A stretch of 64,000 nt of DNA, from assembly GCF_042654585.1 (NCBI RefSeq), contig NZ_JBHSGR010000010.1, positions 62,001 through 126,000 of the forward strand, given 5' to 3'. Under the pieces are notes generated by a model. That model was not told the DNA's origin and made no database searches. It saw only the letters and a program-made list of their open reading frames with translations. This document shows positions 17,045-27,623 of this stretch, piece by piece; the stretch's first letter is position 1, and each line of letters starts with the position of its first letter. Position numbers and translations under genes: made by a program. Source of the DNA: Geodermatophilus arenarius. GTDB lineage: Bacteria; Actinomycetota; Actinomycetes; Mycobacteriales; Geodermatophilaceae.

Positions 17045-18208
17045 ATGGAGTTCCGGGTGACACGCGAGGTGCTCGCGGATGCCGTCGCGTGGACGGCGCG
17101 CAGCCTCCCGCCGCGGCCGTCGGTGCCGGTCCTCGCCGGCATCCTGCTCGAGGTCGACGGCAGCCAGCTGTCGGTCTCCGGCTTCGACTACGAGGTCTCC
17201 GCGCGCGCGGAGGTCGACGTGCAGGCGGGGGAGAGCGGCCGCGTGCTGGTCCCGGGCCGGCTGCTCGCCGAGATCACCCGCGCGCTGCCGCCGCAGCCGG
17301 TCGACGTCCGCGCCGACGGCCCGCGGCTGGCGATCACCTGCGGCAACGCGCGGTTCAGCCTGCCCACGCTGCCGGTGGAGGACTACCCGTCGCTGCCGGC
17401 GATGCCGTCGTCGGCCGGCGTGGTGGACAGCGACGTCTTCGCCGAGGCGGTCGGCCAGGTCGCCGTCGCCGCCGGCCGCGACGACACCCTCCCCATGCTC
17501 ACCGGCGTCCGGCTGGAGATCGACGACGACCGGGTGACCCTCGCCGCCACCGACCGCTACCGGCTGGCCGTGCGCGAGTTCGCCTGGCGCCCGGAGACCC
17601 CCGGCATCTCGGCCGCGGTGCTGGTCCCGGCGCGCACGCTCGCCGACGCCGCCCGGACCCTCACCAGCGGCCCGGAGATCGTGGTCTCGCTGTCCTCCAG
17701 CGGGTCCGGCGAGGGCATCCTCGGCCTGTCGGGCAAGGACCGGCAGACCACCACCCGGCTGCTGGACGCCGAGTTCGTCAAGTACCGCGCGATCATGCCG
17801 AGCGAGTCGGCCGCGCACGCCACGCTGCCGGTCGTGCAGTTCACCGACGCCGCCAAGCGCGTCGCCCTGGTCGCCGAGCGCGGCACCCCGCTGCGCTGCG
17901 AGTTCACCCCCGGCCAGGTCACGCTGCGCGCCGGCGGCAGCGACGACGAGGGCCAGGCCGAGGAGCGCTGCGACGTCGAGTTCGAGGGCGACCCGCTGAC
18001 CATCGGCTTCAACCCGACGTTCCTGCTGGACGGGCTGGCCGCGGTGCACACCGGCCGGGCGCGGATGGACTTCACCAGCCCGCTCAAGCCCGCGGTGCTC
18101 TCCGGCGTCGAGGACCCGGCGACGGACGACGAGGACGGCGGCGAGCGCCCGGTGGAGCGCCCCGGCAGCTACCGCTACCTGATCATGCCGGTGCGCCTGC
18201 CGGGCTGA
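17045..18208 (+). CDS. dnaN: DNA polymerase III beta sliding clamp
   Basis: 387 residues with the three-domain clamp layout; begins MEFRVTREVLADAVAWTARSLPPRPSVPVL and contains the conserved TDRYRLA of the ligand pocket. The C terminus ends YLIMPVRLPG, the typical actinobacterial clamp end. Residues about 350-370 form an acidic insert (DDEDGGERPVERPG). The ATG at 17045 starts at the conserved first strand; an upstream frame-consistent GTG (16997) would run into oriC and is not favoured. Confidence 0.96.
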   Translation: MEFRVTREVLADAVAWTARSLPPRPSVPVLAGILLEVDGSQLSVSGFDYEVSARAEVDVQAGESGRVLVPGRLLAEITRALPPQPVDVRADGPRLAITCGNARFSLPTLPVEDYPSLPAMPSSAGVVDSDVFAEAVGQVAVAAGRDDTLPMLTGVRLEIDDDRVTLAATDRYRLAVREFAWRPETPGISAAVLVPARTLADAARTLTSGPEIVVSLSSSGSGEGILGLSGKDRQTTTRLLDAEFVKYRAIMPSESAAHATLPVVQFTDAAKRVALVAERGTPLRCEFTPGQVTLRAGGSDDEGQAEERCDVEFEGDPLTIGFNPTFLLDGLAAVHTGRARMDFTSPLKPAVLSGVEDPATDDEDGGERPVERPGSYRYLIMPVRLPG

Positions 18209-18326
18209 CGTCGGCCGACGTCAGCCCGGAGGTGTCCCGGGCAGCCCGGGAGGGCACCGCACACCGCGGGCACCCGCACCGTCGCGTGCGCCCGTGCCAT
18301 GACGACCGCGAGGGAAGGACTGAGCC

Positions 18327-19259
<933 letters not shown>

Positions 19260-19290
19260 GCACGGTCGTCGTCCTCCCCGCCGGACGCTG

Positions 19291-20469
19291 ATGTACGTCC
19301 GGCACCTCCAGCTCGTCGACTTCCGCAGCTGGGAGAAGGTCGACCTGGCGCTGCGGCCCGGCCCGACGGTGTTCGTCGGCCGCAACGGCGAGGGCAAGAC
19401 CAACCTCGTCGAGGCGGTCGGCTACCTCGCGACCATGAGCAGCCACCGCGTGTCCGCCGACGCGCCGCTGGTGCGCCACGGCGCGGGGCAGGCCGTCGTC
19501 CGGGCGGCGCTGCGCCGGGAGGACCGCGAGCTGCTGGTCGAGGTGGAGGTCAACCCGGGCCGGGCCAACCGGGTGCGGGTGAACCGGGCGGCGCTGCCGC
19601 GCCCGCGCGAGCTGCTCGGGCTGGTGAAGAGCGTGCTGTTCGCCCCCGAGGACCTCGCGCTGGTGCGCGGCGACCCGGCCGAGCGGCGCCGCTTCCTCGA
19701 CGACCTGCTGGTCAGCCGCACGCCGCGGCTGGCCGGGGTGCGCAGCGACTACGAGCGGGTGCTCAAGCAGCGCAACGCCCTGCTCAAGACCGCCCGGCTG
19801 GCCCGGGGCGACGCGCTGGCCACCCTCGACGTCTGGGACGCCCACCTCGTCGAGCTCGGCGGGCAGCTGCTGGCCGCCCGGCTGGCGCTGGTCGCCGACC
19901 TCGCGCCGCACGTCGCCCGCGCCTACGCCACCGTGGCCGGCGCGGGCGCCGCGGCCGCGGGCCTGGGCTACGCGAGCACCGTGCCGCTGGCCGGCGACGG
20001 CGCCCCGCTGCCTGAGGGCACCGCGACGCCATCGGCGGCGGAGCTGTCCGTGGCGCTGCGCGAGCGGGTCGCCGAGCGGCGCCGTGACGAGGTGGACCGG
20101 GGGATGACGCTGGTCGGCCCGCAGCGCGACGACCTCGTCCTGCACCTGGGCCCGGCCCCGGCCAAGGGCTTCGCCAGCCACGGCGAGTCCTGGTCGCTGG
20201 CGCTCGCGCTCAAGCTCGGCTGCTTCGGCCTGCTGCGCGCCGACGGCGAGGAGCCGATCCTCGTCCTCGACGACGTCTTCGCCACCCTCGACGCCGGCCG
20301 GCGGGCGGCGCTGGCCGAGGTCGCCCGGGGCGCCGAGCAGACGCTCATCACGGCCGCCGTCCTCGACGACGTGCCCGGCGAGCTCCGCGGCGCCCGGGTC
20401 GAGGTGGGCGAGGGGACGGCGACGCTGGTCGAGGCGGGCGCCGACGGTGAGGAGGTCGACGGTGGCTGA
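19291..20469 (+). CDS. recF: DNA replication and repair protein RecF
   Basis: 392 residues. SMC-like ABC ATPase: N-terminal YVRHLQLVDFRSWEKVDL, Walker A GRNGEGKTN, the signature region SWSLALALKLG and Walker B ILVLDDVFATLD. RecF helps load RecA at gaps through RecOR. ATG at 19291 lies 31 bp after gnd; the stop overlaps the dciA start. Confidence 0.95.
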   Translation: MYVRHLQLVDFRSWEKVDLALRPGPTVFVGRNGEGKTNLVEAVGYLATMSSHRVSADAPLVRHGAGQAVVRAALRREDRELLVEVEVNPGRANRVRVNRAALPRPRELLGLVKSVLFAPEDLALVRGDPAERRRFLDDLLVSRTPRLAGVRSDYERVLKQRNALLKTARLARGDALATLDVWDAHLVELGGQLLAARLALVADLAPHVARAYATVAGAGAAAAGLGYASTVPLAGDGAPLPEGTATPSAAELSVALRERVAERRRDEVDRGMTLVGPQRDDLVLHLGPAPAKGFASHGESWSLALALKLGCFGLLRADGEEPILVLDDVFATLDAGRRAALAEVARGAEQTLITAAVLDDVPGELRGARVEVGEGTATLVEAGADGEEVDGG

Positions 20470-20962
20470 CGAGCGGCCGGCCCGGCCCAGCGACATCGCC
20501 CGCGCCGCGCTGGAGGCGGCCCGCGCGGCGTCGGCCGCCCGCCCGGCGCCCACCCGCCGCCGGGTGGCGGGCCCGCGGCGGAGGTGGACGGGCCCGCGCC
20601 CGGGCGACGACGACCCGCAGCCGCTGGGCCGGCTGGTCGACTCGCTGGTCAGCGCGCAGGACTGGTCGGAGCAGACCCGGGTCGGCGCGGTGTTCGGCCG
20701 CTGGTCGGCGCTGGTCGGCCCCGACATCGCCGCGCACTGCCGCCCGGAGACGCTGACCGAGGGCGAGCTGCTCGTCGTCGCGGAGTCCACCGCGTGGGCC
20801 ACCCAGCTGCGGCTGCTCGCCCCGACGATCCTCGCCAGGCTGCGCGCCCAGGTCGGCGGGGACGTGGTGACCCGGCTGCGCGTTGTCGGTCCGACGGCCC
20901 CCAGCTGGAAGAAGGGTCCGCGGTCGGTCCGCGGACGGGGGCCCCGCGACACGTACGGATGA
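20462..20962 (+). CDS. dciA: DciA-type DUF721 protein (replicative helicase loader)
   Basis: 166 residues. A basic Ala/Arg-rich N terminus (1-50) precedes the DUF721 domain (about 55-140): LGRLVDSLVSAQDWSEQTRVGAVFGRWSALVGPDIAAHCRPE and WATQLRLLAPTILARL. DUF721 proteins were shown to act as DciA, delivering the DnaB helicase in bacteria lacking DnaC/DnaI. GTG at 20462 overlaps the recF stop by 8 bp and gives MADERPARPS; a longer start (20447) is less likely. The context recF-dciA-gyrB is typical for actinobacteria. Confidence 0.88.
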   Translation: MADERPARPSDIARAALEAARAASAARPAPTRRRVAGPRRRWTGPRPGDDDPQPLGRLVDSLVSAQDWSEQTRVGAVFGRWSALVGPDIAAHCRPETLTEGELLVVAESTAWATQLRLLAPTILARLRAQVGGDVVTRLRVVGPTAPSWKKGPRSVRGRGPRDTYG

Positions 20963-20975
20963 GGACGGTGCCCCG

Positions 20976-21752
20976 ATGAGCAGCCCGCACGACGACAGAC
21001 CCCGCGACGACGACCCGCGCGACCGGGACGGCTGGCAGGAGCCGGCCCACCTCGGCGAGGGCGGGCCGGGCGACGGTGACCGGGAGCAGGAGCCGGCCCG
21101 CCCCGGGCCGGTCGTCTCCTGGGCCCCGCCCGCTCCGCGGCAGCGCACCCCCGGCGTCGTCGAGCAGGTGTTCCGCTACCAGGGCGACACCGTCGGGGCG
21201 CAGGGCTGGGCGCTGCAGCACGGCTGGGAGATCTCCGACGGCACCGCGCCCCAGGACGCCGTCCTCGCCGAGCTGGTGGCCACCGCACCGGTCCGTGCCA
21301 CCAAGGACCACCGGCCGGCGGGGGTGATGCGCGGGCGCGCCGGGACCCTCGAGCTGGTCGCCTTCGACGTCGTGTTCACCGACAAGCGGTACACCGTGCC
21401 CGAGTGGGCGGTCACCGCGGCACCGGTGCTGCTGCCGCTGCCCGGCCTGCGGCTGTCCCCGGCCCGGTTCTGGCGGCACCGCACCGGCGGCCTGCTGCAC
21501 GTGCCCAGCGGCGACGAGGCCTTCGACGCCCGCTGGGTGCTGCTCGCCGCCGAGGACGGCGAGGCGGTCCGCCGGCTGGTCGGTGACCAGACGGTGCGCG
21601 GGCTGCTGATGGCCTCCGACGACGGCGATGAGTTCTGGACGGCCGCCGGCCACCTCGCCGCGGTCCGCCCGGACGGGCAGCGGCCCGAGCTGATCGAGCA
21701 CCACGCCCGCCTGCTGGGGGCGATGGTCTCCGCCCTGGCCGGCGTCTCCTGA
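20976..21752 (+). CDS. Unrecognised conserved-looking protein in the replication cluster
   Basis: 258 residues, not recognised. The first 65 residues are charged and disordered (Asp/Arg/Pro-rich). The rest looks folded, begins VVEQVFRYQGDTVGAQGWALQHGWEI and contains a beta-rich core (RAGTLELVAFDVVFTDKRYTVPEWAVTAAP), SPARFWRHRTGGLLHVPSGDEAFDARWVLLAAEDG and a terminal helical part. No transmembrane helix or signal peptide. The Trp/Arg-rich pattern resembles actinobacterial hypothetical proteins that measure membrane or ligand state, but that is only an impression. It follows dciA by 13 bp and its stop overlaps the likely CTG start of the ABC exporter, so the three may be co-expressed. Confidence 0.8.
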   Translation: MSSPHDDRPRDDDPRDRDGWQEPAHLGEGGPGDGDREQEPARPGPVVSWAPPAPRQRTPGVVEQVFRYQGDTVGAQGWALQHGWEISDGTAPQDAVLAELVATAPVRATKDHRPAGVMRGRAGTLELVAFDVVFTDKRYTVPEWAVTAAPVLLPLPGLRLSPARFWRHRTGGLLHVPSGDEAFDARWVLLAAEDGEAVRRLVGDQTVRGLLMASDDGDEFWTAAGHLAAVRPDGQRPELIEHHARLLGAMVSALAGVS

Positions 21753-23524
21753 GCGCTCCCGAGGCCGTCGTCGGCCCCACGGCCGCACCCGCGGCGGGGC
21801 TGCGCGACCTGCTGCCCCTGCTCCGCCCGCACCGGCGGCCGCTGCTGCTGGCCGCCGGGCTGTCGCTGGTCGGCGCGGCCGCCGCGCTGGCCCAGCCGGC
21901 GCTCACCGGGCGGGTCATCGCCGCCGTCGGCGCCGGCCGGCCGCTGCTGCCCGCCGTCGCCGCGCTGGTCCTGGTCCTGGTCGCCGGGGCGGTGCTGGAC
22001 GCCGGGCAGTCCTACCTGCTGCAGCGCACCGGCGAGGGCGTCGTCCTCACCACCCGGCGCACCGTGGCCGACCGGTTGCTGCGGCTGCCCGTGGCCGAGT
22101 ACGACCGGCGGCGCACCGGCGACCTGATGTCGCGGGTGGGTGCCGACACCACGCTGCTGCGCGCCACCGTCACCTCCGGCGTCGTCGAGGTGGCCGGCTC
22201 CGCGGTGGTCGGGATCGGCGCGCTCGTGGCCATGGCGCTGGTCGACGTCTGGCTGCTGCTGGTCACGCTCGGCGCGGTCGCGGTCGGCATGGCGGTCGTG
22301 GTGAGCACCAGCCGGCGGGTGCGCCGGCTCTCGCGGCTGGCGCAGGAGGAGGTCGGCGCGATGACGGCGGCCGTCGAGCGGGCGCTGTCGGCGGTGCGCA
22401 CCATCCGGGCCAGTGGCGCCACCGCGCGCGAGGTCGACGCGGTGGGGGACAGCGCGGCGCGGGCCTACCGGGCGGGGGTCTCGGTGGCGCGGGTGCAGGC
22501 GCTGGTCGCGCCGGCCGGGTCGATCGCCGTGCAGGGCGCGTTCCTCGCCGTCCTCGGGCTCGGCGGGTACCGGGTGGCCACCGGCTCGATCGCCGTCGCC
22601 GACCTGGTCGCCTTCATCCTGTACCTGTTCCTGCTGGTCATGCCGCTGGGCCAGGCGGTCTCGGCGTGGACCCAGCTGCAGACCGGGCTCGGCGCGCTGG
22701 CCCGCATCCAGGAGGTGCTGGTCCTCGAGCCCGAGCGGGACGCCGTCGCGGAGGTGGGCGGCGTGACGACCGCCCCGCGCGCGCCGGCGCCCGGTGTCCC
22801 GCTGCTCGAGCTCGACGACGTCTCGTTCGCCTACCCCGACGGCACGGAGGTGCTGCGCGGGGTCTCACTCACCGTGCCGGCGGGCGGCCGGGTGGCGCTG
22901 GTCGGGCCGTCCGGCGCGGGGAAGTCCACGGTGCTCGCCCTGGTGGAGGGCTTCTACCCGCTGACCGGCGGGGCGATCCGGTGGGCCGGCACCGACGTCC
23001 GCGAGCTGCCCCGCGCGGCACTGCGCGCGCAGCTGGGCTACGTCGAGCAGGAGGCGCCGGTCCTCGCCGGGACGGTGCGGGAGAACCTGCTGCTGGCCGC
23101 GCCGCACGCCGGCGACGACGAGCTGTGGGCGGTGCTCGCCGACGTCGGGCTGACCGGCGTGGTGCAGCGCTCGACCCGCGGGCTGGACGTGCCGGTCGGC
23201 GACGAGGGCGTGCTGCTGTCCGGCGGTGAGCGGCAGCGGCTGGCCATCGCGCGCTCGCTGCTCGCCCGCCCGGCGCTGCTGCTGCTCGACGAGCCGACCG
23301 CCAGCCTCGACGCCCGCAACGAGACCCTGCTGCGCGAGACGCTGGCCGCCGCGGCCGCCGACCGGGCGCTGCTCGTCGTCGCCCACCGGCTGTCCACCGT
23401 GCTCGACAGCGACCAGATCGTCGTCCTCGACGGCGGCCGGGTCGTCGCCCGCGGCACGCACGCCGAGCTGGTGGAGACCAGCCCCCTCTACCGCGAGCTC
23501 GCCTCCGCCCAGCTCCTGGTCTGA
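21749..23524 (+). CDS. ABC transporter, fused membrane and ATPase domains (exporter type), probable CTG start
   Basis: 591 residues if initiated at CTG 21749. Half-transporter: six-helix domain about 1-315, then ATPase with Walker A GPSGAGKST, Q-loop YVEQEAPVL, signature LSGGERQRLAIARSLL, Walker B LLLLDEPTASLD and switch His in VAHRLS. Between the frame-consistent stop at 21629 and GTG 21992 there is no ATG, GTG or TTG, yet residues coded from 21749 (LRDLLPLLRPHRRPLLLAAGL...) form the first helices every such exporter needs. The CTG overlaps the previous stop (CTGA). The substrate is unknown. Confidence 0.88.
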   Translation: MSAPEAVVGPTAAPAAGLRDLLPLLRPHRRPLLLAAGLSLVGAAAALAQPALTGRVIAAVGAGRPLLPAVAALVLVLVAGAVLDAGQSYLLQRTGEGVVLTTRRTVADRLLRLPVAEYDRRRTGDLMSRVGADTTLLRATVTSGVVEVAGSAVVGIGALVAMALVDVWLLLVTLGAVAVGMAVVVSTSRRVRRLSRLAQEEVGAMTAAVERALSAVRTIRASGATAREVDAVGDSAARAYRAGVSVARVQALVAPAGSIAVQGAFLAVLGLGGYRVATGSIAVADLVAFILYLFLLVMPLGQAVSAWTQLQTGLGALARIQEVLVLEPERDAVAEVGGVTTAPRAPAPGVPLLELDDVSFAYPDGTEVLRGVSLTVPAGGRVALVGPSGAGKSTVLALVEGFYPLTGGAIRWAGTDVRELPRAALRAQLGYVEQEAPVLAGTVRENLLLAAPHAGDDELWAVLADVGLTGVVQRSTRGLDVPVGDEGVLLSGGERQRLAIARSLLARPALLLLDEPTASLDARNETLLRETLAAAAADRALLVVAHRLSTVLDSDQIVVLDGGRVVARGTHAELVETSPLYRELASAQLLV

Positions 23525-23674
23525 CGGGCGGCCGCGGGATCGCCAGGTGGGCTGCCCCGCGGGGCGGCGGGAGGAGTGGGGCCCGGAGGGTCTCGCGATC
23601 GAGCGCCGGGAAGGGCTCCGAGCAGCCGGGGGACGGGACCTGACCGCGGTGTCGGCCGGCAGGCCGACGAGGTG

Positions 23675-25189
23675 CTACGCGGCTCGCGAGGCCGCCGTCG
23701 CGCCCTTGCCGTCCTGCGCCTCCGCGGCCTTGCAGAGGTTGCGGACCATGCTGCCGAAGACGACGCCGTGGAACGGCGAGATGCCCCACCAGTAGAGCTG
23801 CCCGAGCAGGCCGAAGGGGTGGAAGGTCGCCTTCTGGCGCAGCCGGGTGCGCCCGTCCTCGGCACGTTCCACGTGGAACTCGAGCCAGGCCAGGCCGGGC
23901 AGCCGCATTTCCGCGCGCAGCCGCAGCAGCCGGCCCTCCTCCAACTCCTCCACCCGCCACCAGTCCAGCGCGTCGCCGACGTAGAGGTCGCTGGGGTCGC
24001 GCCGGCCGCGGCGCAGCCCCACCCCGCCGACGGCGCGGTCCAGCCAGCCGCGCACCTCCCAGGCCAGCGGGAAGCTGTACCAGCCGGTCTCCCCGCCGAT
24101 GCCCTCGACCACCCGCCACAGGGCCTCCGGCGAGGCGTCGGTCTCCCGCGTCCGCTCGTCGAGGAACAGGCTGCCGCCGGCCCAGTCGGGGTCGGAGGGC
24201 AGCGGGTCCGACGGCGCCCCGGGCACCGAGGCGCCGGTCCACCGGGTGTCGACGGCGTTGTTGCGGACCTTCTGCACCGCCAGGAGCACCGCCTCGTCGA
24301 AGCCGAGCAGGCCCTCCGGGGGGTCGGGCACGTACCGCGCGATGTCGTGCTCGGCGCAGACGACGGTGTTGCGCAGCGACTCGACCAGCGGCCGGGCGAT
24401 CGACGCCGGGACGGGCGTGATGACGCCGACCCAGTGGCTGGACAGCGACGGCGTGAAGATCGGGACGGGCAGGATCCGCCGCCGCGGCAGCCCGGTGACC
24501 TCGGCGTACCGCTGCATCATGTGCGCGTAGTCCATGACGTCGGGTCCGCCAATGTCGAAGGAGCGGTGCACGTCCGGGGGCAGCGTGGCGCAGCCGACCA
24601 GGTAGCGGAGCACGTCGCGGATGGCGATCGGCTGGATGCGGCTGTGCACCCAGCGGGGCGTGACCATGACCGGCAGCCGCTCGGTGAGGTAGCGCAGCAT
24701 CTCGAACGACGCCGAGCCCGAGCCGAGGATGACCGCGGCCCGCAGCACCACGGTGGGCACGCCGGAGTCGAGCAGGATGCGCGCCACCTCCGCCCGCGAG
24801 CGCAGGTGCGGGGACAGCTCCTCGTCCTGCGGCTCGAGCCCGCCCAGGTAGACCAGCCGCCCGACGCCGGCCTCCCGCACCGCGTCGGCCATGACCCGCG
24901 CGGTGTGCCGGTCCCGCTCCTCGAACTCGCGGCCGATCGCCAGCGAGTGGACCAGGTAGTAGGCGACGTCGGCGCCCTCGCAGGCGCGGCGGACGGCGTC
25001 GGCGTCGCCGGCGTCGCCCTCGGCGACCTCGACCCGGTCCCGCCAGGGGACGTCGCGCAGCTTGCGCGGTGAGCGGGTGAGGACCCGGACCCGGTGGCCG
25101 GCGGCCAGCAGTTCCGGGACCAGCCGGCCACCGACGTACCCGGTCGCGCCGGTGACGAGACAGGTGAGGGAGCGGGCTGCGGGCTGCAT
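23675..25189 (-). CDS. NAD(P)-binding SDR-type protein with C-terminal DUF2867 domain
   Basis: 504 residues. N-terminal atypical SDR/NmrA-like Rossmann domain: CLVTGATGYVGGRLVPELLAAGHRVRVLTRSP, with YYLVHSLA replacing the catalytic YxxxK. Residues about 330-500 form a DUF2867/polyketide-cyclase-like domain (GWYSFPLAWEVRGWLDRAVGGVGLRRGRRDP). The two-domain protein is common in actinobacteria with unknown substrate. It runs against the surrounding genes; ATG at 25189 starts right before the Rossmann strand. The gene contains a full parS sequence near its 3' end. Confidence 0.85.
   Translation of the reverse strand: MQPAARSLTCLVTGATGYVGGRLVPELLAAGHRVRVLTRSPRKLRDVPWRDRVEVAEGDAGDADAVRRACEGADVAYYLVHSLAIGREFEERDRHTARVMADAVREAGVGRLVYLGGLEPQDEELSPHLRSRAEVARILLDSGVPTVVLRAAVILGSGSASFEMLRYLTERLPVMVTPRWVHSRIQPIAIRDVLRYLVGCATLPPDVHRSFDIGGPDVMDYAHMMQRYAEVTGLPRRRILPVPIFTPSLSSHWVGVITPVPASIARPLVESLRNTVVCAEHDIARYVPDPPEGLLGFDEAVLLAVQKVRNNAVDTRWTGASVPGAPSDPLPSDPDWAGGSLFLDERTRETDASPEALWRVVEGIGGETGWYSFPLAWEVRGWLDRAVGGVGLRRGRRDPSDLYVGDALDWWRVEELEEGRLLRLRAEMRLPGLAWLEFHVERAEDGRTRLRQKATFHPFGLLGQLYWWGISPFHGVVFGSMVRNLCKAAEAQDGKGATAASRAA
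23865..23880. promoter_or_regulatory. parS site 3, inside the SDR-type gene
   Basis: CGTTCCACGTGGAACT: its 14-bp core GTTCCACGTGGAAC is identical to parS site 2. It lies in coding sequence (EFHVERAED), about 7 kb from oriC. Confidence 0.8.
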
Positions 25190-25360
25190 GTCGACCAGTC
25201 TGGGAGTCGCCGGCGGACGGTGCCGTCCGGTCGACCGGCCCAGCGGCCCCTGGGCGGGCGTGTCGACCCCCGGGGCAACACCGGTGGTACGTCGCGAGCC
25301 GCGAGTGGCGCAGCGGCGGCCTGAGGGCCTGCGCGACGCGGTTTCTGTCGGTGGACCCGG

Positions 25361-25436
25361 TAACATGGAGGACAGGAATCCCCAGCATCCGGCTGAGCGG
25401 CGCTGTGCGCCCCCGGGGCCCCTCTCCGTGGAGAGG
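25361..25436 (+). promoter_or_regulatory. gyrB promoter -10 and leader stem-loop
   Basis: TAACAT (25361-25366) is a good -10 for a leader of about 100 nt. The leader holds a 6-bp stem CCTCTC/GAGAGG (25421-25426 with 25431-25436) extended by GGC/GCC across one mismatch. No clear -35 was found. Supercoiling-sensitive gyrase promoters often have weak -35 elements. Confidence 0.4.
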
Positions 25437-25472
25437 TGCCCGCATGCCGGGAGCGCGACAGAAGGGCCCCAC

Positions 25473-27509
<2,037 letters not shown>

Positions 27510-27623
27510 CCGCCGCACCGGGGCCGGGGGAACGGCGTCCGACGCCCGCCCCCCGGTCCCCGAACCGGCGCCCGACCAGCGCGTTCGTCCACTCCTGTGC
27601 ACTCACCCGTGGAGATCTGACCA

